A stretch of 64,000 nucleotides of DNA, taken from contig NZ_JAPNLJ010000003.1 of assembly GCF_026627445.1 (NCBI RefSeq), forward strand, positions 233,624 through 297,623, read 5' to 3'. Made by a program: the position numbers and the translations under genes. The notes beneath the pieces were generated by a model. The model saw only the letters and a program-made list of their open reading frames with translations, was not told the origin of the DNA and did not search any database. This stretch comes from Streptomyces sp. H27-H1 (GTDB taxonomy: Bacteria; Actinomycetota; Actinomycetes; Streptomycetales; Streptomycetaceae). Below, one piece after another: positions 17,103-27,636 of this stretch. Numbering within the stretch: the first letter of the stretch is position 1; each line of letters starts with the position of its first letter.

Positions 17103-18743
17103 TCAGGCCCGGCGCAGCACCGTGGACATCGCCTCGGACAGCGCCGCCTCGGCATCCGCCACCGCTCCCTGCGAGCGCCAGGCGACGAACCCGTCGGGCC
17201 GTACGAGCAGGGCGCCCGCCTCGGACATGGCGTGCACCTCGCTCCAGTCGGCGTCCGCCTCCTGCACCAGATCGGCGTCCGGAGCGGTCGCGGAGCCGAT
17301 CGCGTAGGCGTCCAGCTTCACCGACAGCCGCTCGGCCACCCGTTCGCCCGCCGCCCGCCACGGCGTGCCCGCGCCGCAGAGCAGCACGAACGAGCGCTCG
17401 TACAGGTCCAGCGTGGAGACCCGCTCGCCGTCGGCCCGCGTCAGCCACATGTGCGGGGCCCGGGTGCCCGGGTCGCCCTTCATCCGCATCCCCTCCGGGA
17501 TGACCGGCCGCTCCGGTGAGCCGCCGATGAACGCCCCGTGCGGGTACGCGTACGCCATCGCCGTCGTCAGGACCCCGCTGCCCGGTCCGCCGCCCATGGT
17601 GGGCGGAGGCGCGTACCCCGGGTGGCTGTGCTCCGCCGAACGGGCCGAGGCGCGCTCGGCGGTCGCCAGGGCCACCGGGTGCCGCTCGGCGCCGTAGGTC
17701 TCCAGCAGTTCCATGCCCGCCGATCCGTCGAGGACCGCCGCGATCTTCCATGCCAGGTTGTGCGCGTCCTGGATACCGGTGTTGGAGCCGAACGCCCCGG
17801 TGGGGGACATCTCGTGGGCCGCGTCCCCGGCCAGGAACACCCGCCCGGCCGAGTACCGCTCGGCCACCCGTTCGGCCGCGTGCCAGGGAGCCTTCCCGCC
17901 GATCTCCACGTCGAGGTCCGGTACGCCGACCGCGGCCCGGATCTGCTGGGCGCACCGCTCCTCGGTGAAGTCCTCCAGGGTCTCGCCGCGGTCCGGGTGC
18001 CACGGGAGGTGGAAGACCCACTGGGTGTCGTTGTCCACCGGCAGCAGCGCCCCGTCCGCACCGGGCTTCATCAGGTAACAGACGATGAACCGCAGGTCGC
18101 CCAGCACCTCGATCAGCCGCTCGGAGCGGAAGGTGACGCTGACGTTGTGGAACAGCTCGCCGCTGCCCGTCTGGGGGATGCGCAGCTGCTCGCGCACGGG
18201 GCTGCGCGGGCCGTCCGCCGCGATCAGGAAGTCGGCGCGCACGGTGCTGTGCTCGCCCGTCTCCCGGTCCTTGACCAGGGCGTTCACCCCGGTCTCGTCC
18301 TGGTCGAAACTCATCAGCTCGGTGGAGAACCGCACGTCGGCGCCTTGTGCGCGGCTCTGCGCGGCAAGGATCGGCTCGATGTTGTTCTGGCTGCACACGC
18401 ACCAGGCGCTCGGGCTGAACTTGCTGAGCGCCCCGGCCGGGTCGATGGCCTTGACCAGCCACTTGTGGTCGCCGCCGAGCAGGGAGTGCGTCTGCAGGAT
18501 GCCCATGTTGTTCTCGAGCGCGGAGGCGGCCTGGCGGATGGCGCCCTCCGCCCCGGCCACCCGGAACAACTCCATGGTCCGGGCGTTGATGCCCCGGCCG
18601 CGGGGGTGGTCGGAGGTGCCGGAGTGCTTCTCGACGACCAGGTGTCTGATGCCGTGGCGGCTCAGGAACAGCGAGGTGGACAAGCCCACGAGGGAGCCAC
18701 CCACGACGAGAACCGGTACGCGGACATCTGCGGTGTCTTCCAT
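17103..18743 (-). CDS. whiE-ORFVIII: FAD-dependent aromatic polyketide hydroxylase (spore pigment ORFVIII)
   Basis: About 546 residues from ATG 18743, preceded by AGGAG at 10 nt. It has the full class A flavoprotein monooxygenase set: VLVVGGSLVGLSTSLFLSRHG (GxGxxG region), the DG motif LIAADGPRSPVREQL, and the GD motif VFLAGDAAHEMSPTGAFG. A C-terminal thioredoxin-like domain is typical of the RdmE/PgaE type. In S. coelicolor whiE, ORFVIII is this same enzyme, divergent from ORFI, and it acts late in spore pigment tailoring; the gene here has the same position and orientation. It shares a promoter region with ORFI that includes a strong dyad. Confidence 0.92.
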   Translation of the reverse strand: MEDTADVRVPVLVVGGSLVGLSTSLFLSRHGIRHLVVEKHSGTSDHPRGRGINARTMELFRVAGAEGAIRQAASALENNMGILQTHSLLGGDHKWLVKAIDPAGALSKFSPSAWCVCSQNNIEPILAAQSRAQGADVRFSTELMSFDQDETGVNALVKDRETGEHSTVRADFLIAADGPRSPVREQLRIPQTGSGELFHNVSVTFRSERLIEVLGDLRFIVCYLMKPGADGALLPVDNDTQWVFHLPWHPDRGETLEDFTEERCAQQIRAAVGVPDLDVEIGGKAPWHAAERVAERYSAGRVFLAGDAAHEMSPTGAFGSNTGIQDAHNLAWKIAAVLDGSAGMELLETYGAERHPVALATAERASARSAEHSHPGYAPPPTMGGGPGSGVLTTAMAYAYPHGAFIGGSPERPVIPEGMRMKGDPGTRAPHMWLTRADGERVSTLDLYERSFVLLCGAGTPWRAAGERVAERLSVKLDAYAIGSATAPDADLVQEADADWSEVHAMSEAGALLVRPDGFVAWRSQGAVADAEAALSEAMSTVLRRA

Positions 18744-18847
18744 CAGCTGCGAGCTCCTGAATTCGGTGTGGGGGAAGTGCACTCTTTATGCCCCCGTTCG
18801 CCGGCCAAGCCCAGGAGATACGCCGGTTGTCACCCGCTTGATCCGGA

Positions 18848-18863
18848 GATGTAGCGGTACATC
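18848..18863. promoter_or_regulatory. Dyad in the whiE divergent promoter region
   Basis: Perfect inverted repeat GATGTA (18848-18853), spacer GCGG, TACATC (18858-18863). Two further G:C pairs extend it after one mismatch. It lies about 105 bp from the ORFVIII start and 170 bp from ORFI. It fits an operator for a dimeric regulator of one or both whiE transcripts; the protein is unknown. Confidence 0.45.
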
Positions 18864-19031
18864 CCCACTCGGATGACGATGAGCGACAGCGGTACCCCCG
18901 AAGACACGCCGGCCTGCCGTCCCCGCGACGGCCGCCGGTCCGGGCGGGCGGCCACCGCCCATGACGGACGAGGGTCCGTACGCGATGAAGATCCACGCCC
19001 TCTCCCAGGGCCCTCACCAAGGAGTGAGCAG

Positions 19032-20153
19032 ATGACGACCACCCTGTCCGAACGGGTGTCACAGTCCGCCTTCGACGGCTCCATGCTCCGGGTCGTCCTG
19101 CTGATGGACCTCCACGAAGGAGCCCAGCAGCGCTTTTTCGAGGCCTACGAGCAGCTGCGCCACGACATCGCGTCGGAACCCGGCCACATCAGCGACCAGC
19201 TCTGCCAGTCCTTCGAGAACCCCTCGCAGTGGCTCATCACCAGCGAGTGGGAGAGCGCCCCGCAGTACCTCGCCTGGGTCAACAGCGAGCACCACGCCGA
19301 GCAGGTGCGCCCGCTCGGCGCCTGCGCCCGCGCCATGCGCCCGCTCAAGTACACCGTCCTGCGCGAGACCGGCCGCGGCTACCAGGACGCGCAGCGGCCC
19401 ACCGGCGCCCGGCTGCAGGAATCGCCCCGGCTCGGCGCCGGCATCGTGCGCCACGCCCTGACCTTCACGGTCAAGCCCGGCAGCGAGAAGAAGGTCGCCG
19501 AGATCCTCTCCAGCTACGCCTCGCCGGCGGCGGACGTCGACGGCCACACCCGGCTCTGCCGGACCTCGCTGTTCATGCACGGCAACCGGGTCGTGCGTAC
19601 GGTGGAGGTCCGCGGAGACCTGATGGCGGCCCTGCGGCACGTCTCCGAACAGCCCGAGGTGCGGGCGGTCGAAGAAGCCATCAACCCCTATCTGGAGCAG
19701 GACCGCGACCTCGGCGACCCCGAGTCCGCCCGGATGTTCTTCATGCGGGCCGCGCTCCCCGCAGTCCACCACGTCGCCGCCCGCGAAGCCGACGGCGTCG
19801 ACCGTCCCGACGTACGCCGGCACGCGCTGTTCTACCCGGCCAAGCCCGGCTGCGGACCGGCACTGGCCCGGTTCCTCGCCCGGCAGGACGAGGCAGCGGC
19901 CCACCGCTCCGACGCCGCGACCGTGAGCAGCAGCATCTTCCAGCGCGACGATGTCGTCGTACGCCTCATCGACGTGCGCAGCCCGCACGCCGCCGGCCTG
20001 GAAGCCGCCTTCGGCGTCCGGGGCCCGCGCAAGGCGGCCGTCCTCGCCCGGCTGATGGCCGGCCCCGTCAGCGGCTCCGACGGGTCCGCCGCGTCCGCGG
20101 TCCGCCACACCATGAGCCTGATCACCGACCGCAGGGCCCCCGCCGAAAGCTGA
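19032..20153 (+). CDS. whiE-ORFI: Spore pigment cluster ORFI (SchA/CurD-like, monooxygenase-fold protein)
   Basis: 373 residues from ATG 19032, chosen because AAGGAG lies 8 nt upstream; the longer open frame from 18873 adds a low-complexity leader. The N-terminal 100 residues look like an ABM-type dimeric alpha/beta barrel ([24 protein letters not shown], then [19 protein letters not shown]). Two SchA/CurD-like repeats follow, each with an RHALxFxxKPGxxxxxA pattern (about 139 and 263). It is the first gene of the forward whiE operon. In S. coelicolor this ORF is needed for mature pigment, but its chemical step is not settled. Confidence 0.9.
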   Translation: MTTTLSERVSQSAFDGSMLRVVLLMDLHEGAQQRFFEAYEQLRHDIASEPGHISDQLCQSFENPSQWLITSEWESAPQYLAWVNSEHHAEQVRPLGACARAMRPLKYTVLRETGRGYQDAQRPTGARLQESPRLGAGIVRHALTFTVKPGSEKKVAEILSSYASPAADVDGHTRLCRTSLFMHGNRVVRTVEVRGDLMAALRHVSEQPEVRAVEEAINPYLEQDRDLGDPESARMFFMRAALPAVHHVAAREADGVDRPDVRRHALFYPAKPGCGPALARFLARQDEAAAHRSDAATVSSSIFQRDDVVVRLIDVRSPHAAGLEAAFGVRGPRKAAVLARLMAGPVSGSDGSAASAVRHTMSLITDRRAPAES

Positions 20154-20235
20154 CCCGCGGCGGCATCCCCGCACCCCAGGACCCCCCACCCACCAGCCCC
20201 GTCCAGGCTCCCCACCGCCAGGAGGAACCCCCGCC

Positions 20236-20682
20236 ATGACCAGACAACGCCCACCGCACATCGTGGACCTCAGCGAGACGCAGCCCAACACCAGGCGTGG
20301 CGGGGACCTGAGGGCCGTCCTCACACCGACCTCGGTGGGCTGCACCAGCGGCTTCATGGGCCTGGCCGTCATGGCGCCGGGCGAGCACATCGCCGAGCAC
20401 TACCACCCGTACTCCGAGGAGTTCGTGTACGTGGTCAGCGGGACGCTGGAGGTCGACCTCGACGGCGAGGCCCACCCGCTCCTCACCGACCAGGGCCTCC
20501 TCGTCCCCATGAACGTGCGCCACCGGTTCCGCAACGTCGGGGACACCGAGGTCCGCATGGTCTTCCACCTCGGCCCGCTCGCCCCGGACCCCAAGCTGGG
20601 GCACGTGGACACGGAGGAGGCCGTCAACCCGGAGGGCTCCGCCTGGGAGCGGCCGCCGGACCGCGCGGGAGTGGTCTCTTGA
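20236..20682 (+). CDS. whiE-ORFII: Cupin-domain protein, spore pigment ORFII
   Basis: 148 residues forming a single cupin. Motif 1 is visible as [21 protein letters not shown], with two histidines and a glutamate as metal ligands. Motif 2 is [11 protein letters not shown] with the third histidine. Cupins at this position in whiE and curamycin-type clusters are thought to act in pigment modification or as cyclase helpers. An AGGAGG-type site precedes the ATG. The stop overlaps the next start (TTGA), so translation of the ketosynthase is likely coupled. Confidence 0.92.
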   Translation: MTRQRPPHIVDLSETQPNTRRGGDLRAVLTPTSVGCTSGFMGLAVMAPGEHIAEHYHPYSEEFVYVVSGTLEVDLDGEAHPLLTDQGLLVPMNVRHRFRNVGDTEVRMVFHLGPLAPDPKLGHVDTEEAVNPEGSAWERPPDRAGVVS

Positions 20683-21953
20683 CCCGCCGGCGGGTGGCCG
20701 TCACCGGGGTCGGTGTCGTCGCCCCCGGCGGGATCGGCACCTCCGCCTTCTGGGAGCTCCTCTCCAACGGCCGTACGGCGACACGCGGCATCACCCTCTT
20801 CGACCCGACCGGCTTCCGTTCCCGGATAGCCGCGGAGGTCGACTTCGACCCCGCCGCACACGGCCTCGGCGCCGAGGTGGCGGCCCGCGCTGACCGGTAC
20901 ATCCAGTTTGCCCTGGTCGCCGCCGCCGAGGCGGTGCGCGACGCCGGACTCGACCTCACCACCGACGAAGCGTGGCGCACCGGCGTCTCCCTGGGCACCG
21001 CCGTGGGCGGCACCACCCGCCTGGAGCACGACTACGTGGCCGTCAGCCAGCAGGGCGCCTGGTGGGACGTGGACCACCGGCTGGCAAGCCCCCACCTGCA
21101 CCGGGCGTTCACCCCGGCCACCCTGGCCTCCGCCGTGGCGGAGCAGACGGGCGCGCGGGGTCCGGTCCAGACGGTCTCCACCGGCTGCACCTCCGGACTC
21201 GACGCCATCGGCTACGCCTTCCACTCCATCGCCGAGGGCCGGATGGACGTCTGCATCGCCGGAGCCTCGGACTCACCCGTCTCACCGATCACCGTGGCCT
21301 GCTTCGACGCCATCAAGGCCACCTCGCCCAACAACGACGACCCCGCCCACGCCTCCCGGCCCTTCGACGCCGACCGCGACGGGTTCGTCCTCGGCGAAGG
21401 CGGCGCCGTCCTCGTACTGGAAGAGCTGGAACACGCCCGCGCCCGCGGTGCGACCGTCTACTGCGAGATCGGCGGCTACGCCACCTTCGGCAACGCCCAC
21501 CACATGACGGGGCTGACCACCGAGGGCCTGGAAATGGCCCGGGCCATCGAAACCGCCCTGGACCAGGCCCGGACCGACGCGCGCGAGATCGACTACGTCA
21601 ACGCGCACGGCTCCGGGACCAAGCAGAACGACCGCCACGAGACCGCGGCGGTCAAGAAGGTCCTGGGAGACCACGCCTACAAGACGCCGATGACCTCCAT
21701 CAAGTCCATGGTGGGGCACTCCCTCGGCGCCATCGGGGCGATCGAACTGGCCGCCTGCGTCCTGGCGATGACCCACCAGGTCGTACCGCCCACGGCCAAC
21801 TACGAGACCCCCGACCCCGAATGCGACCTGGACTACGTCCCTCGCGTCGCGCGCGAGCGCACACTGCGCAACGTGCTCTCCGTCGGCAGCGGCTTCGGCG
21901 GCTTCCAGTCCGCGGTCGTCATGACCCGCCCCAAGGAGGAGGTGGTCTCGTGA
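20679..21953 (+). CDS. whiE-ORFIII: Type II PKS ketosynthase alpha (KSalpha)
   Basis: 424 residues. The ketosynthase catalytic triad is complete: C170 in [12 protein letters not shown]310 in NAHGSGT and H347 in MVGHSLGA. It condenses malonyl units on the ACP together with KSbeta to build the polyketide chain of the grey spore pigment. The start is a rare TTG that overlaps the upstream TGA as TTGA; GGGAG lies about 7 nt before it. The next in-frame alternative, GTG 20694, would cut into the conserved first beta strand. It overlaps KSbeta by 4 bp (GTGA). Confidence 0.95.
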   Translation: MTRRRVAVTGVGVVAPGGIGTSAFWELLSNGRTATRGITLFDPTGFRSRIAAEVDFDPAAHGLGAEVAARADRYIQFALVAAAEAVRDAGLDLTTDEAWRTGVSLGTAVGGTTRLEHDYVAVSQQGAWWDVDHRLASPHLHRAFTPATLASAVAEQTGARGPVQTVSTGCTSGLDAIGYAFHSIAEGRMDVCIAGASDSPVSPITVACFDAIKATSPNNDDPAHASRPFDADRDGFVLGEGGAVLVLEELEHARARGATVYCEIGGYATFGNAHHMTGLTTEGLEMARAIETALDQARTDAREIDYVNAHGSGTKQNDRHETAAVKKVLGDHAYKTPMTSIKSMVGHSLGAIGAIELAACVLAMTHQVVPPTANYETPDPECDLDYVPRVARERTLRNVLSVGSGFGGFQSAVVMTRPKEEVVS

Positions 21954-23185
21954 GCATCCGTACGGTCATCACCGGCATCGGAGTCGTCGCGCCCAACGGC
22001 ATCGGCGCCGAAGCCTTCTGGAAGGCGACCCAGTCGGGCACCTCCGTCCTGGGCCGGGTCACCCGGGAGGGCTGCGAACACCTCCCGCTGCGCGTGGCCG
22101 GCGAAGTGCGCGGCTTCGACCCGGGCACGATGGTCGAGGAACGCTACCTCGTCCAGACCGACCGCTACACCCACCACGCCCTCGCCGCGGCCGACCTCGC
22201 CCTGGAGGACGGCCGGCTCGGCCGGGCCGACTACGAGGACGACCCCTTCTCCATCGGCGTGGTCACCGCCGCCGGATCGGGTGGCGGCGAGTTCGGCCAG
22301 CGCGAACTGCAGCACCTGTGGGGTCAAGGACCGCGCTACGTCGGCCCGTACCAGTCGATCGCGTGGTTCTACGCCGCCAGCACCGGGCAGATCTCCATCC
22401 GCCGGGGCCTCAAGGGCCCCTGCGGGGTGGTCGCCGCGGACGAGGCGGGCGGACTCGACGCCTTCGCGCACGCAGCCCGGGCCATCCACCAGGGCAGCAG
22501 GGCCATGCTGGTCGGAGCCACCGAGGCGCCCCTGGCCCCGTACTCCATCGTCTGCCAGCTCGGCTACGAGGCCCTGAGCACGCACGAGGACCCGGACCGG
22601 GCCTACCGGCCCTTCACCGAGAAGGCCTGCGGCTTCGTACCCGCCGAGGGCGGCGCGATGTTCCTGGTGGAGGAGGAGGAAGCGGCCCGGCGCCGCGGCG
22701 CGTCCGTACGGGCCCTCCTCGCCGGGCACGCGGCCACCTTCACCGGCCCGCACCGTCCAGAACGGGCCGGCGAATCCGGCGAGGGCCTGGCTCACGCGAT
22801 CACCGGTGCCCTGCGGGAAGCGGGCTGCGCCCCCGAAGAGGTCGACGTGGTCTTCGCCGACGCACTCGGCACCCCGGAGGCCGACCGGGCCGAGGCGGCC
22901 GCGATCGTCTCCGCCCTCGGGGCGCACGGGCGCAAGGTGCCGGTCACGGCTCCCAAGACCGGCACGGGCCGGGCCTATTGCGCGGCCCCCGCCCTCGACA
23001 CCGCTGCCGCGGTCCTCGCCCTGGAGCACGGCATCGTCCCGCCCACGCCGAACGTGTTCGACGTGTGCCACGACCTCGACGTGGTGACCGGCAGCGCCCG
23101 CCCGGCGGAGCTGCGCACCGCGCTCGTGCTGAGCCGGGGCCTCATGGGCTCCAACGCCGCGCTCGTCATCCGAATCCCCTCCTAG
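21950..23185 (+). CDS. whiE-ORFIV: Type II PKS chain-length factor (KSbeta)
   Basis: 411 residues from GTG 21950, overlapping the KSalpha stop. It is homologous to KSalpha throughout but lacks the active-site cysteine: the aligned position is E165 in [13 protein letters not shown]. Many chain-length factors have glutamine here, so glutamate is worth noting. Chain-length factors form a heterodimer with KSalpha and set the number of condensations. AGGAGG lies just upstream inside KSalpha. An 18-bp gap separates it from the ACP gene. Confidence 0.95.
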   Translation: MSIRTVITGIGVVAPNGIGAEAFWKATQSGTSVLGRVTREGCEHLPLRVAGEVRGFDPGTMVEERYLVQTDRYTHHALAAADLALEDGRLGRADYEDDPFSIGVVTAAGSGGGEFGQRELQHLWGQGPRYVGPYQSIAWFYAASTGQISIRRGLKGPCGVVAADEAGGLDAFAHAARAIHQGSRAMLVGATEAPLAPYSIVCQLGYEALSTHEDPDRAYRPFTEKACGFVPAEGGAMFLVEEEEAARRRGASVRALLAGHAATFTGPHRPERAGESGEGLAHAITGALREAGCAPEEVDVVFADALGTPEADRAEAAAIVSALGAHGRKVPVTAPKTGTGRAYCAAPALDTAAAVLALEHGIVPPTPNVFDVCHDLDVVTGSARPAELRTALVLSRGLMGSNAALVIRIPS

Positions 23186-23203
23186 AGACAGAAGGAGCCG
23201 CTC

Positions 23204-23942
<739 letters not shown>

Positions 23943-23960
23943 GAAGAAGGGCAGCACCGG

Positions 23961-24302
23961 ATGCACCGCGCTCTCATCGTGGCCCGCATGGCGCCGCAGT
24001 CCGCCCCCGACATCGCCGAGCTGTTCGCGGCCTCGGACGCGGGCGAACTGCCGCACCTCGTCGGGGTCACCCGCCGCAGCCTCTTCCAGTTCGGTGATGT
24101 GTACATGCACTTCATCGAGTCCGACCGGCCACCCGGCCCGGCGATCGCCGACGTGACCGGCCACCCGGAGTTCCGGGAGCTCAGCGACCGGCTCACCGCC
24201 TACGTCAGCCCCCACAACCCTGAGACCTGGCGGAGCCCGAAGGACGCCATGGCCCAGGAGTTCTACCGCTGGGAGCGCCCGGCCGGCTCCCGTACGGCCT
24301 AG
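23961..24302 (+). CDS. whiE-ORFVII: TcmI-family polyketide cyclase, spore pigment ORFVII
   Basis: 113 residues with the TcmI ferredoxin-like fold: HRALIVARMAPQSAPDIAEL, LPHLVGVTRRSLFQFGD, and a DVTGHPEFRELSDRLTAYV segment ending in a YRWE motif typical of this cyclase family. It should close a later ring of the pigment. Last gene of the forward operon; a strong hairpin follows 34 bp downstream. Confidence 0.93.
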   Translation: MHRALIVARMAPQSAPDIAELFAASDAGELPHLVGVTRRSLFQFGDVYMHFIESDRPPGPAIADVTGHPEFRELSDRLTAYVSPHNPETWRSPKDAMAQEFYRWERPAGSRTA

Positions 24303-24335
24303 CCGTACGGAGCGACCCGCGCGACCGGCAGGCCT

Positions 24336-24366
24336 CGGGCCCCGCACCCACCTGGTGCGGGGCCCG
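24336..24366. terminator. Terminator between the pigment operon and the GH1 gene
   Basis: Perfect 13-bp stem: CGGGCCCCGCACC (24336-24348) and GGTGCGGGGCCCG (24354-24366), loop CACCT. It lies between two converging transcription units. Confidence 0.85.
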
Positions 24367-24426
24367 CCACCGTGTCCGGCGCTCACGGCGCCCGCGGCCC
24401 CCGGGGACCCCGCGCGGACCCGGGCC

Positions 24427-25845
24427 TCAGAGTGCCAGGCCGCCCCGGGCGATGACGTCCGCGTACCAGTGCGCGCTGTCCTTCGGAGTACGTAGCCGCG
24501 TGGCGAAATCCACGTGGACCAGCCCGAACCGCTTGCTGTAGCCGAACGACCACTCGAAATTGTCCAGCAGCGACCACACGAAGTAGCCGCGCACGTCCGC
24601 CCCGTCCGAGATCGCCCGGTGCACCGCCTCCAGATGGCCCCGCAGATAGGCGATCCGCTCCGGATCGTGGACGGCCCCGTCCGGGCCGACCCGGTCCGCG
24701 TACGCCGCGCCGTTCTCCGTGATCACCAGCGGAACCCCGGGCAGCTCATCGCGCAGCCGCGCCAGCAGCTCGTACAGCCCGTCCGGATCCACCGGCCAGT
24801 CCATCTCCGTCCGAGGACCGGGCGCCGGCAGGAACCGTACGTGCTCCTCCGCCCCGGGCCAGGGCGACGGCTCCCGTTCCCCGTCGGACGCAGCCGGCTC
24901 CACGGCCGCGACCACCGTGGGGGAGTAGTAGTTCACCCCCAGCCAGTCGAGCGGTTCGGACGCCGCCGCCAGATCGCCGTCCCGGACGAACGACCAGTCC
25001 GTGAGCGCGGCGGTATCGCGGACGAGGTCCGGCGCGAGCCGTCCCCGGAACACCGGGTCGAGGAAGATCCGGTTCCCCACCGCGTCGATGCGCCGCGCCG
25101 CGTCCAGATCGGCCGCCGAGTCCGTCAGCGGCCGCACCGCGTGCAGATTCAGCGTCAACGACACCTCCGCCGACCGGGGCAGCGCCGCGCGCAGCGCCCG
25201 TACGCCCAGCCCGTGGGCCAGATTGAGATGGTGGGCGGCGCGCAGGGCGGCGGCGGGCTCCGTGCGGCCGGGCGCGTGCACCCCCGAGGCGTAGCCCAGG
25301 AAGGCAGCGCACCACGGCTCGTTGAGGGTGGTCCAGCCGGCCACCCGGTCCCCGAGCGCCTCCGCCACGAGGCCGGCGTACTCGGCGAACCGCTCCGCCG
25401 TATCGCGGTGCGGCCAGCCGCCGAGGTCCTCCAGCTCCTGCGGCAGATCCCAGTGGTAGAGCGTGGCCACGGGCCGGATCCCCGCCTCCAGCAGCGCGTC
25501 CACCAGCCGCCGGTAGAAGTCGAGCCCCCGCTGCGCGGCGGGACCCCGCCCGGTGGGCTGCACCCTCGGCCAGGCCACCGAGAACCGGTAGTCGCTCACG
25601 CCGAGCCGGCTCATCAGGCCCACGTCCTCGGCCATCCGGTGGTAGTGGTCGGTGGCCGTGTCCCCGGTGTCACCGCCCAGCACCTTGCCCGGGGTCCGGC
25701 TGAAGGTGTCCCAGATCGAGGGCGTACGTCCGTCCAGCGCGGCCGCTCCCTCGATCTGGTAGGCGGCCGTCGCCGTACCCCACCGGAACCCGGTGGGAAA
25801 GCGGAGCGCGGCCCCCGGGGCGGGGGAGGCGTCGACAGTGGTCAT
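24427..25845 (-). CDS. GH1 beta-glucosidase, intracellular
   Basis: 472 residues, no signal peptide. It has the family 1 entry motif [15 protein letters not shown] and both catalytic glutamates: E176 in TTLNEPW (acid/base) and E377 in VITENGAAY (nucleophile). The C-terminal [20 protein letters not shown] is the aglycone-site signature. It hydrolyses imported beta-linked gluco-disaccharides to glucose. ATG 25845 is preferred to TTG 25848 because AGGAG sits 7 nt upstream. Last gene of the LacI, binding protein, permease, permease, GH1 array, like cebR-cebEFG-bglC of other streptomycetes, but the shared operator and the neighbouring GH16 point to beta-1,3-linked sugars. Confidence 0.95.
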   Translation of the reverse strand: MTTVDASPAPGAALRFPTGFRWGTATAAYQIEGAAALDGRTPSIWDTFSRTPGKVLGGDTGDTATDHYHRMAEDVGLMSRLGVSDYRFSVAWPRVQPTGRGPAAQRGLDFYRRLVDALLEAGIRPVATLYHWDLPQELEDLGGWPHRDTAERFAEYAGLVAEALGDRVAGWTTLNEPWCAAFLGYASGVHAPGRTEPAAALRAAHHLNLAHGLGVRALRAALPRSAEVSLTLNLHAVRPLTDSAADLDAARRIDAVGNRIFLDPVFRGRLAPDLVRDTAALTDWSFVRDGDLAAASEPLDWLGVNYYSPTVVAAVEPAASDGEREPSPWPGAEEHVRFLPAPGPRTEMDWPVDPDGLYELLARLRDELPGVPLVITENGAAYADRVGPDGAVHDPERIAYLRGHLEAVHRAISDGADVRGYFVWSLLDNFEWSFGYSKRFGLVHVDFATRLRTPKDSAHWYADVIARGGLAL

Positions 25846-25900
25846 CAATGGACTCCTGGGGGGAAGGTGGGAGAGGAAGGCGCCGGGGAGGGGCCCCGGG

Positions 25901-26734
25901 TCAGCCCTTGACCGCGCCCTGCATGACGCCGCCCACGATCTGCCGCCCGAGCAGACCGAAGACCAGCAGTACGGGCAGGGTTCCGAGCAAGGTGCCCGCC
26001 ATGATCACGGACTGGTCGTGCACGTACCCGCCGCCCAGCTGACGCAGCGCCACCTGCACGGTCGGCTCCTGCGAGGACAGCGCGACCACGGGCCAGAAGA
26101 AGTCGTTCCAGGCCGTCATGAAGGTCAGCAGCCCGAGCACGGCCATGGCCGGCCGGGCCACCGGCACCACGATCGACCAGAAGACCCGGCCGTACGAGGC
26201 CCCGTCGACCCGGGCCGCCTCGATCAGCTCGTCGGGCAGCGACTGCGCGAGGAACTGCCGCATGAAGAACACGCCGAAGGCGGAGACCAGTCCGGGCAGG
26301 ATCACGGCCTGCAGCTCGTTCACCCAGTGCAGCTTGACGATCAGCATGAACAACGGGATCACCCCCAGTTGCGGCGGGATCATCATCGACGCGACCACGG
26401 CGCCGAGCAGCGCGCCGCGCCCCCGGAACCGCAGTTTGGCGAAGGCGAAGCCGGCGAGGGTGGAACAGAGCACCGTGCCGACGGTGATCGCGCTCGACAC
26501 GATCAGCGAGTTGAGGAGCGCCTTGCCGATGTCCGCCTCGTCCAGGACCGCCTGGAGGTTGACCGCGAGCCTGGGACCGGGCAGCAGCGAGGGCATCGGC
26601 CGGGCCATGTCGGCGTTGGACCGGCTCGCCGCGACCAGGGTCCAGTAGAGGGGGAACGCGGACACCAGCACCGCGCAGACCAGTACCGCGTAGGTCAGCC
26701 GGCCGCCGCGCCGGGCGACGGGAGAAGAGCTCAC
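25901..26734 (-). CDS. Carbohydrate ABC transporter permease (MalG/CebG type)
   Basis: 277 residues from GTG 26734, which overlaps the stop of the upstream permease (GTGA). Six hydrophobic segments. The EAA loop that contacts the ATPase is readable: [20 protein letters not shown]. It pairs with the adjacent permease to form the membrane channel. As in most Streptomyces CUT1 systems, no ATPase gene is present here; a shared MsiK-type ATPase encoded elsewhere would energise transport (family knowledge). 55 bp separate it from the GH1 start. Confidence 0.93.
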   Translation of the reverse strand: MSSSPVARRGGRLTYAVLVCAVLVSAFPLYWTLVAASRSNADMARPMPSLLPGPRLAVNLQAVLDEADIGKALLNSLIVSSAITVGTVLCSTLAGFAFAKLRFRGRGALLGAVVASMMIPPQLGVIPLFMLIVKLHWVNELQAVILPGLVSAFGVFFMRQFLAQSLPDELIEAARVDGASYGRVFWSIVVPVARPAMAVLGLLTFMTAWNDFFWPVVALSSQEPTVQVALRQLGGGYVHDQSVIMAGTLLGTLPVLLVFGLLGRQIVGGVMQGAVKG

Positions 26735-27630
26735 CGGCGGGCCTCCTTGAGGGAACGGCGGCGCACGAGAAGGGCGTTGGCGCCCACCAGTGCCACGATC
26801 AGCAGGAACATCACCCAGGCGATGGCCGCGGCCCGGCCCAGGTGGAAGAAGCCCCAGCCCTGCTCGTACATGTACAGGCCGAGGGTCTGGTACTGGTGCG
26901 AGATGCCCCCCGACATGGAACCCTCGAAGAGCAGCGGCTCCCCGAAGAGCTGGGTGGCGCCGATGGTGGACACCACCACCGTGAAGACGATGGTGGGACG
27001 CAGCCCGGGCAGGGTCACGTGCAGGAACTGCCGCCACCTGGAGGCCCCGTCGACCTCGGCGGCCTCGTACAGCTCGACGGGGATGGACTGCATCCCCGCC
27101 AGGTAGATGAGCGTGTTGTAGCCGGTCCAGCGCCACACCACGATGGACGAGACGGCGATCTGCGAGGCCGCCGTGCCGGTCTGCCAGTCCACCGGGCCGA
27201 ATCCGACCGCATCCAGCACGGTGTTGACCAGCCCGAAGTCCCGACCGAAGAGCTGCGCGAAGATTAGCGAGGCCGCGGCCACGGAGGTGGCGTACGGCAG
27301 CAGCAGCGCGGTGCGGAAGAAGGTCCTGGCCCGCAGCCGGTAGTTGAGGAGGTGGGCCAGTCCCAGCGCGATCAGCAGCTGCGGCACGGTGGACAGCGCG
27401 CCGATGGTGAAGGTGTTGCGCAGGGCCGTCCAGAAGAACGGATCGGTGAACAGGGCCGTGTAGTTGTCCAGGCCCCGCCACTCCATCTCGCCGGGGTTCT
27501 GCAGCTCGACGCGGTAGACGGAGACGTAGGCCGTATAGAGGAGCGGGAACACCCCGAAGGCGGCGAAGAGGGTGAAGAAGGGGGCGAGGAAGGCGTACGG
27601 GGCGATGGCCCTTCGGGAGGTGCGGGTCAC
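26731..27630 (-). CDS. Carbohydrate ABC transporter permease (MalF/CebF type)
   Basis: 299 residues, GTG start, six TM helices with a periplasmic-side loop after TM1 (WRGLDNYTALFTDPFFW), typical of the CUT1 MalF-like subunit. EAA loop: ELYEAAEVDGASRWRQFLHV. It is 6 bp downstream of the binding-protein gene and overlaps the next permease by 4 bp, so the three are co-translated. Substrate is inferred from context to be a small beta-glucoside. Confidence 0.93.
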   Translation of the reverse strand: MTRTSRRAIAPYAFLAPFFTLFAAFGVFPLLYTAYVSVYRVELQNPGEMEWRGLDNYTALFTDPFFWTALRNTFTIGALSTVPQLLIALGLAHLLNYRLRARTFFRTALLLPYATSVAAASLIFAQLFGRDFGLVNTVLDAVGFGPVDWQTGTAASQIAVSSIVVWRWTGYNTLIYLAGMQSIPVELYEAAEVDGASRWRQFLHVTLPGLRPTIVFTVVVSTIGATQLFGEPLLFEGSMSGGISHQYQTLGLYMYEQGWGFFHLGRAAAIAWVMFLLIVALVGANALLVRRRSLKEARR

Positions 27631-27636
27631 GGCGGG

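Noticed and set aside
18873..19031. Longer start for spore pigment ORFI
   Set aside because: Would add 53 low-complexity residues; ATG 19032 has AAGGAG and begins the conserved domain.
16771..19062. Open frame of about 760 codons on the minus strand overlapping whiE ORFVIII
   Set aside because: It is the antisense or shifted frame of the real hydroxylase gene: Arg/Gly/Pro-rich, no family motif, no ribosome site.
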